This document shows positions 23,686-36,888 of a DNA stretch of 64,000 nt, piece by piece. The stretch is taken from positions 3,729,001-3,793,000 of the forward strand of contig JACCIC010000021.1 of NCBI GenBank assembly GCA_018907035.1, written 5' to 3'. The DNA is from Sycobia sp. Sy_11 (taxonomy: Eukaryota; Arthropoda; Insecta; Hymenoptera; Epichrysomallidae). The notes below the pieces were generated by a model. The model was given only the letters and a program-made list of their open reading frames with translations, had not been told where the DNA came from and searched no databases. A program made the position numbers and the translations under genes. Every line of letters begins with the position of its first letter. Within the stretch, counting starts at the first letter, position 1.

Positions 23686-26600
23686 GAACATATTTACCAT
23701 CGTAGCGACATAGGGCGCGATCATACTGCCGATCCTCGCGCAGATGCTCGCGACGCCGACGCCGACGTTCCTCACCACCGTGGGGAAGACCTCGCTGCTG
23801 TACAGGTAGACGGTCGGGAAGGATATCGACATGCCGGCAATGCCGATCGCCGCCAGGGTCACGCGCGTCGTCGGATCCTCGAAGAGGATGAGCAGCAGCA
23901 GCATCGCGCCGGAGAGGGCGCTGCCGCCCATGAGGATGCGCAGCCTCGAGACCCGCGAGATCAGGCAGAGGACGACGATGGTGCCCGGGATCTCGACCGC
24001 CGCTGTACGAAATAACACGGGTACTTGTGTAAATGAGATGTGCTCGAGGGCTTTCGTCGCTTTAGGTCGCTATACGCTACTTGCTGGATCGAAATTAGAT
24101 TTGAAAGGAAATACGGTGGATTTGCTGCTGTTTAAACAATGTTGGGATTTTTTTAAAAATTGTTTTTAACGAAATATGTTTATATATACAATCGCTGCTT
24201 CACTTCTGTTTTATACATTTTATACAGTGAAATATGCCTTTTTTAAAAAAGTAATAGCAATCTCATTATAAGTAAATATATAGTACCACTTTCACGAATT
24301 TCTAATATACTTCTAGAAAGCAGGTCGTTTTTATTATGAATTTTGAAAGCTTATGCTTAGATCATGTATTTAACATTATATATATATAATAAGTCAAATT
24401 TACAAAGTTTAAACAGATTTCGTGCTCGATATATTTTATGTGATAAAAAGTGAACTCAATAATTAGTAACTTTCATGTGTAATTTTCACCGTTGTATTCT
24501 TTAAAAACTCTATTCGTAAATTATGCCAAGTAACAAAGTGGGGTATAATACGTGATTCTAGATAAAATTATATCAAAAAAAAATTTTTTATGGATTTTTA
24601 AACACAAACACTTTTGTATTTTTTTTAAAACTTTAAATTGTATTTGACGTATACTTTGCACTTAGAACCACATATTATAATAATTATATCGAAAAAAATA
24701 TTACATACACTTTACGATAACGATGGAGTTTCTTCTGTTAAAAATTAATATGTATTTCCAATACTTCTATTAGAAATGGGGTGAATCTGTTTATAATAAT
24801 AAGCATTCCTGCATAAAATATTTTAACCGCTTAAATACAAAAGTTCCCATTTCATAGGAAATTTATTATACACGTATAAAAAAATCATATATTTATATAA
24901 ATTACAAAAATTTAAGAATGTCATTTTTTAATGCCTATACCTATATATATCTAGTAGTACCTATAGCTATCCAGCGTAAGAATATAAAATAAAGTTTGAT
25001 GTTTATACGTACGATAGAAGTATAATAAATTTTATTTATATATTTATTGTACGATGAACGTCCTGAGTATCCTCAATACCGGAGCGCACGCTTATATCCA
25101 GCTCGATTCAAAATAAGTATTAAAAGTACGAGTATTAAATATTAAATAAGTATTAAAAATACAAAAACAAAATAGCTTTGGTACTCTTGATTAAAAGAAA
25201 TTTACATGTATACATTATACGCCCATATGCCTGTTTTTTAAATAGAAAATTATTGATAATAACTGTACAGCGTGGTTTATACGAACGTTGCTTCCATTCG
25301 GAAATTCCGAGCTGTTCTGGAAAACAGCAACTTGTCTCAGATGATCGAAAAGAAAAAGGCAACGTATGTTCGGAAAAGTAATTTGTCAGATTCATTATCA
25401 ATGTGTACGAAAAGTTTTGAGTAAAATTTAATTTTAAAAAACATTATTTAACGCAAATATTATTTCTCGTTGATTTAAATCTATAGTTTACAATTGCTAA
25501 TAGATTATTTAGTCCATTGTAAATAATAAAAGCATTGTATTTTTTTTTAAATAATCACAAATTATATGTACCATCCGGCAGAAATTATGAAATTGCCGAA
25601 TAAATCACGAACTAAAAGAAAAAGTTCCCTCTCTCTTACATTAATTTCTCGGCATCGTGAGCTTTATGCGGTTGTTCGAATTTATGAATAACTATTCGTA
25701 CATCTTAAACTCCAATTGGCGAACGACTTAATTTATATGAGTTCTAATTTGTCCAGGGCCCGACGTACGTGAAATCAATTTTCATAATTAAAGGATCAAC
25801 GTAGCGTACTTTTATTTTCATTGTGCTAACGGATTAATTTCTAAAGTGTATAGTGAAAAATTTCGTAAAGGAATATTATATAGTTTTGAAATTATTCGGT
25901 AGAAGATTTATACTTTGAATAAGTTAAGGTGGTTCGAGTATATAACTCTAATTACTGGTGACTTACATGAAACCAGTCTTCAGTGTTTTATAGAACAAAG
26001 CTATAGAGTTTGAAAAGGATAATCCAGCGAAGTTGACGTTCGATTTTTTTGTGAAAAATCATATTGAAAATAGTACCTACTGCATGGTCAATAAAGATAT
26101 GGCATTTCGTGCTATTTTTTTTTTTTTTTTTTTTGCTGCAAAAATATCGATTTACCTGCTTTACATCCAAACCGAAGGTCTAAATAACAAAACTAAATAC
26201 GTCAATCGTGTTTTCTGTATTTTTTAGCTCCTTACCGGACACGGCAGTGTTGACGAAGATATCGCCGTCCAGCTGGCCCATGTACTGTGCCAGCCCGAAG
26301 AAGCAGATCCCGCAGACGAACCAGTTCGCGCAGACGCAGAGCGTCTTGAGACGGAGATTCGGGCTGCGGAACAGGTGCGTGACGTTGTACTTAATAGCGG
26401 GCTCCGCGCTCTTGGCGTCGGCGGCGAGGCCCGTCGCCTGGCCCTCGATCGCCGCGGCCACGTTGCCGGGGGGAATGCCGTTCCTCGCCGCGGCCCTCGT
26501 CAGTATCGCCTCGGCCTCGCTGGTCCTGCCCACCGCCAGCAGCCACCTCGGCGATTCCGGGACGATCCTGGATCGCACGCCCTCGTTCGTTTATCGTTAC

Positions 26601-27736
26601 ACGTAATAGCGTGGATTCGCGTACGGAGTTTAATTTTTTAAAGGGAGAGGGAGGGGCAGAGAGTGTGCGAGGAGGAGAAAGAGCGCAACGGTGGCGCGTT
26701 ATTTCGCAGGCCTCGTTTCACGAAAGGATGCGTGTTAATTAAGGCTGCTTATATTAATTTTAAAAGTAGAATACTTTAAAAATGCAATAGTGTTTATGAT
26801 GTATGAATTCTTTTTTTCTCATATACAATGATTAATTTCTATATTATATATATATATATATATTATGGCGAAGGAATTTCAATTTAACAAATGAAAAATC
26901 CATTTTCTTCAACACCATTCTCAGAAGTATATTATAGCTTTGTCGTACTGACAGATGTTAAAATTTCAATATACGTTTTGTTCGATACATTAACATTTGT
27001 GATGGAATTCCGTCTCTGTAAAGAGATTTAAAAGACACCTTTTTTTTTAAAGCGCAAGGTATTTCTTTCTAACACCGCGCATACAATGCTTGTAAAGTTT
27101 AATTGTTTAATTCGTTCTGGCTATTATTCAGGGAGCGCAAAGTTGTCAATAACGGAGCAGCGATTTATTTAGCATAATTCAAAAGCGGAAAAATAAGATC
27201 GCGGGAGATAAAAAAAAAAAAAAACGATGCGCACAAATATAATGTGTACGCGTAGAATACGCCGTCCTTTCACATTCTGTGCTACAGGCACGAATTTAGA
27301 CGCGCACGTGCGCGCATGTGTCAGTGTACGCGCGCGTGCGTATGTGTAAGTTTGTGTTTGCATGTGCAAACTATGCCCCTGGAATCACTTACGGATGATT
27401 GGCAGCGTTTTATTCGGTTCGTAAACATGTAATGATCCCGCCGGGTGAAAAGATCGACTAGTTTGAGCCCGGCGCGTTTACAAATACGGGCAGTCGAAGG
27501 ATATGCGATGCATGAGTAGCGCGACAGAAACAGAGAGAGAGAGAGAGAGAGAGAGACACGCGCGCGCACATACAAGTATAATGTTTAAACTTAAATGCTT
27601 GACACGATTCTATGTGGCGAATGCGCGTCTCGATCTCAACAAAAAATCTGATACAGCGCCGTGTATGTCGCGAGTCAATGACATATACGAAATGGGCGAT
27701 TCTCTTATAGAAAATGCCCATCTCTTTAAATCGCTA

Positions 27737-27793
<57 letters not shown>

Positions 27794-28978
27794 GCTATAT
27801 ACTTGCACTTTACTATAAATCAAAGATGAATGGTTTAAGGCCAGATCGATATCCCCTTTGTATCGCACTGCTCCAAGGTATGTTAGGTATATATGCATTG
27901 TATAAAGCGCGGATTTAATTTACGATTGTCGATTTAAATAGAATTTTATATGTCGAACCTTGATTGTTTTGCCATTTTCTTTGTTTTATTGAACAGCACG
28001 ATATGACAATAATAATGGAGAATTTAAGATAACAAGGCTATAAACAATCCTACAGAATCAGCTTTATAACATATTCGGTATTAAAAACAGTGTTGAAGAA
28101 ATATGGAAACTGATGCAACACTCGTGCAGTTTACTTCTGTATATATAGTTTCTTGTTTTTCAAACACATCTGTGTAAGTAAAAATGGAAGTAAAAAGATC
28201 TCATTTAGAGACGAATAAAAGCTACATGTAAATTGTGCATTATAAGATTGTTATGGCTACATTGAATTTATTACACGTATTTTTGGTTAGTATTATTACT
28301 CATGCGATATTGATTGATTGAACTATCCAAAAACAAAATAGACGCACGATTATAGAAAAATGTATATTAACATCTCTTACTTTTGGTCCGGCAAAAGAAC
28401 GTAGGATTCATCAAACTCACCAGTAGTAAGAGAGCAGCAATATCGGCGGTATCGTTACAGCCATCTGAAATCCGTACCAGGTCCTCGTTAAATACGATAT
28501 TAACGGATTCAGTAAGAAGCCTAATAAAAATGGCACGTGGAACAAAACCGATATGGTCGAACGCCAGTTCGGCCCCACGATTTCCATCACTGCAAGAAAT
28601 ACAACGATTGTAAAGGCGCGTCATGAACAAAAAAAAAAAAAAAACAAAAAAAAAAAAACAAGAAAGTAGTTAAAGTATACATTAACGTATGATACGAGAA
28701 ACTCGAACAAACGACTGATTGCTTAATAAAGATTCGACTCACGTAAAACGAAACTGACGAGCATAGTTCCACCCGTAGCTACAGCGGCAACGAACTTCAG
28801 TGCCAAAAACAGCTCGTACCAGGGAGAGAATATCGTCAGTAGTCCGGTTACCGATTGTATCAATATCGCGATCATCAGTGGTATTTTCCTGCCGATTCTG
28901 AAATTTTCGTAATTTCACGGGAATAAGCCAGCTTAAGCATATATTTCATTTTTTATTACTGCCCATGCCAGTTGTTAT

Positions 28979-29024
<46 letters not shown>

Positions 29025-29570
29025 ATATATATATATATGTTTATATACCGATTTACCTGTCGGACATGGCGCTGAAAATCATGTTACCCAGTAATATCCC
29101 AAACATTGTGCAGGACTGGGCGAAATTGGCAAGCTGCTCTCTGTCGCACACCAAATCCCACTGCGATAAAGGGCATAGATAATAAGGGTCATTACCATAT
29201 ATAGTAGATTTATTATTATTTTTTTTTTTTTTTTTTGTATCTTATTACACGTGTAAAAATGGGAGGATTTCCAAACCTGCGTGACAATGGTCTCCTTGAA
29301 AATGCTCCTGTCGTAGTTGAAACGCGTGCACTTTTCCAGGGTGCCGTTGCCCAGGTCGATCAGGCACTTGCGCGGCTGCGTGAGATTGTCGCGGGCGAGC
29401 GGCCAGGCGCAGGTGAAATTGACGGGCGGCGCCAGGAAGACAATGGAGAGCTGGTGCCAGGCGACGGGAAATTTTACGAGGGAGACGGCGACGGCGATGA
29501 TGATGTGCCAGGGCCCGAGGCTGCCCATTGCCTCCTGCACGAGGTCCACGGTACTTTTATCTGCGCGCAT
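21409..29570 (-). CDS. SLC22-family organic cation/anion transporter-like MFS carrier
   Basis: Exons in coding order are 29277-29570, 29057-29160, 28743-28897, 28421-28589, 26236-26567, 23698-24002, 21568-21704 and 21409-21436. All splice sites are GT-AG and in frame, giving 507 aa. It should be a 12-helix plasma-membrane transporter of small organic ions. Support comes from a large extracellular loop after TM1 with three N-glycosylation motifs (NFT, NLT, NGT), the MFS loop signature SDRIGRK (about 131-137), PESPRWLL (about 244-251) after TM6, and LPETIEDGENFGK near the C terminus, typical of the organic cation transporter family. Length equals the usual 500-560 aa. The start Met (MRADKSTVDL) has a weak context (CTC before ATG). 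A CAG ending at 29,561 could instead be a splice acceptor from an upstream exon. Exons are CpG-rich. Substrate cannot be predicted. Confidence 0.92.
21463..21494. repeat. (TA)n microsatellite in transporter last intron
   Basis: About 16 TA units between the last two exons. Confidence 0.9.
22505..22546 (+). ncRNA. Decayed hammerhead-ribozyme-like motif
   Basis: CTGATGA at 22505-22511 is followed by a 4-bp stem GAGC/GCTC (22513-22516 with 22525-22528). Then comes GAAA (22529-22532) and a short hairpin A-C-G-T-T / GGAC / A-A-C-C-T, with cytosine 22546 in the cleavage position. This is the order of conserved parts of a type I hammerhead with a very short stem III, as known in Penelope-like retroelements. 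Departures are one extra G before stem II, one C-C mismatch in stem III and no convincing stem I. It lies in the penultimate intron of the transporter gene on the opposite strand. Probably an inactive relic. Confidence 0.4.
23341..23515. mobile_element. Degraded relative of the 2,652-2,891 foldback element
   Basis: The left edge TGAAAAAAAATCGTTTCC resembles the left end of the first element (CTGAAAAAAATAATTTCC). The right edge ACTTGATAATAAAAAAAATT, running into TTTTTCAG, resembles its right end. Internal blocks (TTACTCGATACAAGATAAG, TTTTACTTGCGACAAC) match loosely. It lies in a transporter intron. Confidence 0.45.
23651..23682. repeat. (CA)n microsatellite next to a transporter donor site
   Basis: About 16 CA units ending 16 bp from the coding edge of the exon at 23,698. 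Confidence 0.95.
27299..27366. repeat. Mixed alternating purine-pyrimidine tract
   Basis: CGCG, CACGTG and TGTG blocks alternate over about 65 bp in the fourth intron of the transporter. Confidence 0.7.
27738..27790. repeat. (TA)n microsatellite
   Basis: About 26 TA units in a transporter intron. Confidence 0.95.
28978..29038. repeat. (TA)n microsatellite
   Basis: About 30 TA units with one C interruption, ending less than 20 bp from a transporter exon. Confidence 0.95.
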
Positions 29571-30364
29571 GAGAACGACACGCGGTATAAAGTCGTGTAA
29601 TTTGATTGTATAATAAAAAGTGCTATATATGTGTAATAATACGGATAAATCGGTGCGCGGAGAAATATAAATACTCGTATAAATGGCAAATCGATCATTC
29701 TATATTAATAAATAGCAAAGAAAATCTCTATATTGCAGTATTATGCTATAATTTAAATATGATTTTCTTAACTATTTCTGCTAGGTGTTTTTTCACCATA
29801 TGATACAAGTTTCTTTGGATTTTTTAGTCGTGAAATCTAATTTATACTATATACAATGATAATTAATAAACGCCATTCATAAAGAATAAGATCATTCAAA
29901 ATAATCTAAACAGCAATTTCAAAATTTGCTTTTCCAATAAAGCGGTGCAAATTAATAAAAATAAAAGTATATCGATCTTATCGAGTATACTCGCAGGGAA
30001 AGTTTTTCGTAAAAATACACTTACAATATACAAGTGCAACCGCGATAATACGTAAAGCAATAATTTCGTCAGCTATATTAATATCATACTATAATTTATT
30101 GAACATCGGATCTTTATTTTTGAAAGAAGAGCCTTTATACGTATAGGTAAGTATGTAAGGACAATAAATTCCCTTGATAATAAACGTATTTAATTTATCT
30201 AAATGTATATCCTTACTTATAAAAATATAGCAAATATCTGAATATCGTCCAATTTTACATAAATGATAGGTTATATATGCTCGTGCTTTTTTAAGTGGAT
30301 AAGTAAAAAATCAATATGTATGTCATGATCGTACAAAAGCTATGACGTCTATACAGTCAGTTAT

Positions 30365-30371
<7 letters not shown>

Positions 30372-30426
<55 letters not shown>
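30372..30426. repeat. (TA)n microsatellite
   Basis: About 27 TA units. Confidence 0.95.
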
Positions 30427-30430
<4 letters not shown>

Positions 30431-32850
30431 CAGATAATTGCGTGTTAGTTAATTATTTTCCGTTCATTTTTAGTTTCAAATTCAGCAAAACAGAAAGTTA
30501 AAAAATTTATATTTATTTTAGGGAATTTTTTATTACTATTGTCATTCGTTAAAAACTTCAATGATTTTTTTCACAACCTGTTAAATTCTGTATCAAAGAA
30601 AAAAAAAGAATATATATATGGGCTTATAATTCGCATAAAGATACAGTGCTTAGTGGTTGGTCTTCCAATCTTTATACCATATAAATCAAAAAAATGTTCT
30701 AATTATTGTTTTTTAAAATTTTCTGCGTATTATTAACATTTTTCAGTGAAACTATCTTATGAACCCGAAACTCGAACCGGAATTTAAAAAAGATGATAAA
30801 TGGGGCACCGAATTGAAAGTAATATCGAGTAATTAGGTGTGTGTATTCAATATTGCAATATCTTAAATCAATGGAATTTAAGATAACAAATTATGAAAAT
30901 ATTGCCAGATTATCTGATAGATAAAACCAATTTCTTATTGTGATATACCTTATAAGGCCCAATAAGTTTCATTAGCAGCTAAATCAAATTATGAAACATT
31001 TCAGCTCTAATATTATTATGAGCGTGTGTGTATATATATATTGAAATGAACTCCTGCAATAGACGTAGAATTTTATCTATATAATCTATTAATAGATCGT
31101 ACCCTAAAATAATGATTTGTCTACATTTCGACAGGCATGCCTGACAATGACACACAATAAAGATAAAGTAATAAAGAAAATATTGAAAGCCAATAAAATT
31201 ATTTAAATAATGGAAAATTAATTAATAACTTGGATGAACCTAATTATCATACATGTACAGGTGATTATAATAGAGATGAGGCATATACGAATCTCATTGG
31301 TATGTCAAACTAACAAAACCGTTGTTTCGCTTAAGCTGTAATGCATAGATAATAATTCATTCTTAGGCATTTTTGCTTGGTAAATTATATTGAAAAGTAT
31401 GCCAAATATAATGGATTCTAACAATACATTAATACTAAACAAAGAATAGTAAGAGTGTATATAGCGTAAAATATGTCTGTCAGAAACGAATCACATATTC
31501 ATTAAAACAGTATTAATAGAATTATTTGACCCAAAATATTTAACTGCCAACTATATAAACGTCTATTGTGGATATACAATTATAATAGTTATATTATTTA
31601 TCATTATATATTCATTCCGGTATTACATTAATTTTTAAAGAAGAAAAACAATTTGTATAAATATAAAAATATCTATGGAACTAGTCAGCTATATACATAC
31701 TACTATATATTTATGATAATACTGAAATATGCTAAAATTACGAGCCAAAAAATAATTTTGATATTCTTCACTAAATGCCAAACGTTTTGTAAATTCTATT
31801 ACGTGGTTATAATCTATTTTACAATAGATCTATACTTTCATGCCGCTACTTCGTCTATATCTTGCATTCGGAAATCTTTAAGTAATGCTTGTCCGTGTAC
31901 TGTGCTTAGCATTTTCCGATTAAAACACGTAATTTCATTATTTTTTATGAAAGTATTTTTAATCGTTAAAACTTTAAATCTTATTAATAATTTACTGCCA
32001 ATTTTCTTTTTTTTCCTTTTTTTTTTTTTAATAATTTGCAATTGTTTCGTAATTCTGAAATTGTTTTTGACCAGGAAAAGCAGCGGAATTAAATCTTATC
32101 GCGACACGATGGACGCATTAGTTTTATTTTATTTTTAGAAGAAAAGAAACTGTTAACTGTGAAGCCACGGGAAAATTAAAGATATAATGCAACAATATGC
32201 AGAAGCTACAATGGAACCGAATATTTAGAAATTGTTATTACTATAATTAACAAATTTTCGTTATTTATATCTTGTTTTTATAATTTTTCTTTTTACATTT
32301 CCCCCTCTACGAATGCGCGAAACTAAGCTATCGATTTTGTTTTATGAGTTATCAAAATATTTCTACTGAAAGTTGCATCAGCCAGCCTTCTCCCAAACTG
32401 TAATAATTCGATGTTCAAAAAATTTCACTCATTAATCTACAAGCACGCGCGCGTAATATTTATGCTAACATCCGTATCTTTCCAAATGATCGAATGAATT
32501 TGAATAAATAAGTATCTGCAGTTACATATTTTTAAAGACGATTATATATGCGTTTATCTCTGACGAAAATATTTTATACAACATCTTCTAAGTTCTGATA
32601 GATTTTGGTGCAGATACTGCACATGCTCAATATTCCACAAAATGGATTTTATAAGAATTCTGCATTATTCTCGTGATTTATCAACGAATATAATATTCTG
32701 TAACATCTTGCTAGCTCTGGAGCAAGCGTCCATTCTAAAACGGGTAAAATAAGTTGTATATATATAGAATTTGAAATTAATCAATATTTTTATCGGTCTT
32801 ACAGTCTTTATACTATAATAGATTATACTAAAAACATGACAATGAGAATG

Positions 32851-32992
32851 TCCTTGTTTATGATCACTCCCGAAGAATCTGAAATACAAATTACTACTAA
32901 AAATAAAATTAAATTAGATTAAAAATTAAAAATAATGAAAATCCTAATAATAAAAAATAAACTATATTCGGTGTTAGCAAGGGACAATCTAA
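32851..32992. repeat. Dispersed repeat, copy 1
   Basis: Shares ordered blocks with 41,807-41,911: TGTTTATGATCACTCCC, TCTGAAATACAAATTACTAC, TAAAAATAA and GTTAGCAAGGGACAATCTAA. The second copy reads TGTTTATGATCACCCTT, TCTAAAATACAAAAACTACT and GTTAGCAAAGGTTAATCTGA. Same strand, similar spacing. Family unknown. Confidence 0.5.
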
Positions 32993-33619
32993 CTGACCCC
33001 AATACCTTAAATTTAAAGTGAATTAAAATCTATTAATTTTAATGAAAAACAGTCGACATAAGTACAATTTTTAATTTTTAAAATATAAAAAAGTTAAATT
33101 TAAAAAATTTGTATTATGCAAACGCGTCATTATTTCCGATTGTTGATAAACAAACGTTTTTTATTTACTTTTTTTCTACGTATGGAGTACTTCAAACACA
33201 CTGACACAAATAAAATGATGCTTATAAGAGATAAGTGAAAATTACTATTATCCTAATTGCTATAAAATTATAGAATGGATAATAATCAAGAAAAGTGTGT
33301 CGTTGATAATAATTATAGAAAAGCGAATGCGCACTGATGCGCAGGAAAAATGACTTTTTCAATTATAATCTGCTCGAAAATACGCGCTGAAAAATTGAAG
33401 AAAAAAAAAGAAACAAAATTCCTAATTCCCAATTAAGCCAATCGTTATATTATTTCCAATTTATATATCGATCGAATCGTCTACGTACGTAGAAAAGTTG
33501 AAAGTTTTTCGATAAAAATTTCGTAATAAATAACGCAAGGAATCGCAAGCGATAAATACGTTCGAGGATGAAAAGGCTAATTTGTATTATAAATAAAAAT
33601 TATACGTCTGTCCTCGTGT

Positions 33620-33799
33620 CAATCCCATAATATACGGTGTGCTCAGAGCCGCGGATATAATGCGGATGCGAAAAAGAAAAAAAATCAATGATTTATCGCG
33701 CGTTGGGGATGCGCAATCCCGTGGAATTTGGTCGCTCGAGGCGCGTCGCAGCGCCAGCCCCGTCGAAGAATCGCCGCGAGCGCCTGCCCACGGGCTTTT

Positions 33800-33830
<31 letters not shown>

Positions 33831-34114
33831 TTACATTAATACGCGCATAAAAAGAACACGTTTCAGCTTGCAATACCGGGGATTTTATATTGGCGATTTA
33901 CACGCGTATGGCGGCTATTGTATGCGTTTTTATACATTATATACAAATCACGAGACGATACAAACATTTATAGATTGTTGCGAAATGATCATTCCGAATA
34001 TTTATTTTATTGAATTGCATATTAATTTCTAAAGCTATATAAATATATGTGCAGCTTTATATATACGCGCGGAATTGCGAATAGTAATTGAGTCCTCCGA
34101 TTCGTGTATATATG

Positions 34115-34169
<55 letters not shown>

Positions 34170-34270
34170 GACAGAGGCCGGCTATCCGGAAGTGCATTTT
34201 GCACGAGAGCGGCGACGCTGAAGCGCCGAATCCGGATCACTAGACTTGTATGCGAGCGAAAACGGAACGA
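33620..34270. other. CpG-rich island with poly-T and (TA)n
   Basis: GC- and CpG-rich segments flank a long T run at about 33,801-33,831 and a (TA)n array at 34,119-34,167. No recognisable coding sequence. Could be a distal promoter of the minus-strand transporter; unproven. Confidence 0.35.
34119..34167. repeat. (TA)n microsatellite
   Basis: About 24 TA units. Confidence 0.95.
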
Positions 34271-35640
34271 ATGTACCGAGCTTCAATTTAAAACAATTAA
34301 CCGAATACAGGAGCAAGGGATAACTATCGCACAATATACGCATATATCTATAGATGAATGCATATCTATATATGATTGCATATAATTGTTTATTAATATG
34401 AAAAATATCAAAATATGAAACAAAAAAGTCAAGAAAAAGTTATTTTATTCAAACGACAAGAAAGTAAAAAAAAATAGAATAAAATAAAAATTTAAGCTAT
34501 CTATTATACTGAACAGAAAATTTATTAAAATATTCATTAATTATTCAGACGAATAAAAGGCACATATCTCAATCCCAATAATTATGAAGATAGAAATAAA
34601 AGACTCTCGTGAGATTGAATAGTATGATAAAATATTAATCGCATTCGCGTTTTTATATGAACACTTCCAACGATAGAATGCATTAAAACAATAAAGTTTA
34701 AATAATAAATCTATCGGAATAATCTTAAAATACTATTTTGATACTTTAACAGTAAGATGAGATAGCGTCTGATAAGAAATACATCTACATTATATATGTT
34801 GTAGTATATAAATTAGCATATTGATATTTGTATATATACTTCAGAATCCTCAAAATCATCCTTTCAATTTTTTTCAGAACAGATTTTAATTATAAATAGA
34901 GCGCTTCAATAAAATTTATCTCAAATCTACGCTGAAAATAATTTTACAATTTCAACCAATTGTATAAAGTCAAATATTGAAAATTTCCCGCAATCACTTT
35001 TTCTAAAATATATGTTATTATAAATGCGACAATAATATTCGATAGACTTTCCCTGTCGTATGTATTTACTATACTCAGTTCTCAAATTTTTCCAATTTTA
35101 ATCTTCCATTATAGTCTTGGACTAGACAAATGTTGAAACGTAAAAAAATATAAAACGTCCTGAATAGAATTTTTCAGTTTAATGTGAAAGAAAAAAAATG
35201 CAAGTACATTTTATAACGAACGCGTTCAAACTTCATAGTAAATGTTTTTAAATAACGTTTCTATCCTTTTTCATTTTTTAGCGACCCACATATATAAACG
35301 GCTTTAAAATATCGAAGATTTTGTTATTTTTATAATAAAATATAACTAAAAAAAAAAAAATTAGATCGATTACTTCGTGCAACGTATATAGCATTGTTAA
35401 AGTTTATCAAACAAATTACTCGAATTGTATCGAAAGCAAAGATTTTTTTTTAATTATTTTTTTTCTTTATTTACGAATTAAAATGTGATTTCATTCTAGT
35501 AATCTTTTCTTCGTTGAAAATCATTAACATTTTCCGTTAACATTAACATTAACACGTTTCGATTGTTTTTTTTTTTTTCATGGAATCGAGAGATAGTTTT
35601 TATTATTTTTTTTTTATCAGCGAATACAGCATAATTATCG
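34271..35640. other. AT-rich non-coding DNA
   Basis: I see nothing here beyond AT-rich sequence and homopolymer runs. Confidence 0.5.
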
Positions 35641-36599
35641 TATCTAATTGTTGCCAAACGAAGCGCGCCATACCCGTCAATTTCATTCCCTCCGCCCGCA
35701 CAACCCGTCCATCCCGTTACCCAGAAACGAGCCGCGAGCTCGCCGCGAAATTGATCTTCCATCACCGCCGAGCAGCGCGCCGCGCCCTGACGAAGGACGC
35801 GAGGCGCCCAACGGCAATTATCCGATTTACGAACGCGCGACGTATCGGGAACAATTGTAAACCCTGGACTGTTCGCCCTCGCCCGATCGCCGTGCTGTTG
35901 CGCGTACGCGTGCCGGGCCCGGGCCACGTATCGTCGTCAACGGGCTTACAATAACAATAAAATGACGCAACGATTAGCCGGACGAGGCCGGGGCGCGCCG
36001 CGATCCGTCCGTGTATTACTTTTAAAATTAGACCGGCCCGCGCGGCCTTCGGGGAATTATTACGGAGACGGCACCCTCGCGACCGATGTACCTAATATAG
36101 ACCGGCACCCACGCGCCGAGCGCGTACACGCCAGTCGATCTATTGTATTATATAAACGACCAAAAAAAAAAAAAAACAGAAAAATAAAACGCTATATAAT
36201 ATCTTGCGTATGTCACTGGAATAGATATATATATATATACATATATGCGTGTGTGTGCGTGTCTGTACCCTTTGCCGGCGGCTTCATCCCCTTCGACTGG
36301 CCGTCGTCGCGCGGCTCCTCTTTGTTCTGCTCGGCGGCCTCCATTATTATTGACGACGATCCCGATCGTAATGCGCGCGCAAGGCTCTGTACAACGAACT
36401 GGCGGCTCCTCGCCGTATACGCGTTTACGGACCGATAATGCGCCCGCCGCGGAAGCTCTCGCCTCGAGACGACAGCGCGAAAGACTGGCGGCGCGCTCCC
36501 GCGAAGGTGCAGAGTTAGCCGGGTCGACTATATTATATAGTGGCAGAGCTCTCTCGCTTTAAAATGCCGCGGGCGCGCGCGTGTGAACACTGTGTGTTT

Positions 36600-36600
<1 letters not shown>
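35641..36600. other. CpG-rich island, possible orphan promoter
   Basis: A GC/CpG-rich block nearly 1 kb long. Frames of 100-158 codons exist because GC-rich DNA has few stops; none shows a domain, and they are arginine-rich in several frames. TATTATATA at about 36,530-36,540 inside otherwise GC-rich DNA could be a TATA element on the plus strand. No gene follows it within the window, so any transcript would be non-coding or very long. Confidence 0.35.
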
Positions 36601-36650
<50 letters not shown>

Positions 36651-36693
36651 GTATGTATATGTATGTATGATGTATGTATGTATATACACATAC

Positions 36694-36736
<43 letters not shown>

Positions 36737-36782
36737 GCGGGCCGCCCGCCGCGCGCTATTATAAGACTGGACGGCTATTTTG

Positions 36783-36844
<62 letters not shown>

Positions 36845-36888
36845 GTATGTGTGTTGTGTGTATGTATGCGTGTGTGTGCGCGCGTCTG
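36601..36888. repeat. Cluster of three (TA)n arrays with TG/CG-alternating edges
   Basis: TA arrays at about 36,601-36,644, 36,697-36,734 and 36,786-36,841 are joined by TATG units and followed by a TG/CG-alternating tail to about 36,888. A short GC-rich block (36,735-36,772) separates the second and third. Confidence 0.9.

Larger units (their letters stand above)
29571..33620. other. AT-rich DNA upstream of the transporter start
   Basis: No gene is supportable in this 4-kb stretch. A (TA)n array lies at 30,372-30,426. A block at about 32,851-32,992 shares short matches with 41,807-41,911 (see that entry). Frames at 31,653-32,138 are low-complexity and AT-driven. The transporter promoter and any 5' untranslated exons may lie here or in the CpG-rich island at 33.6 kb. 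Confidence 0.45.

Noticed and set aside
28367..28630. 87-codon minus-strand frame
   Set aside because: Wrong frame through transporter exon 28,421-28,589; the spliced frame gives the conserved MEIVGPNWRSTISV sequence instead.
29235..29613. Plus-strand frames of 98-121 codons
   Set aside because: Antisense shadows of the first coding exon of the minus-strand transporter.
35496..36562. Overlapping frames of 100-158 codons in the CpG-rich island
   Set aside because: Arginine/proline-rich in multiple frames, typical of non-coding GC-rich DNA; no start context, motif or splice partner.
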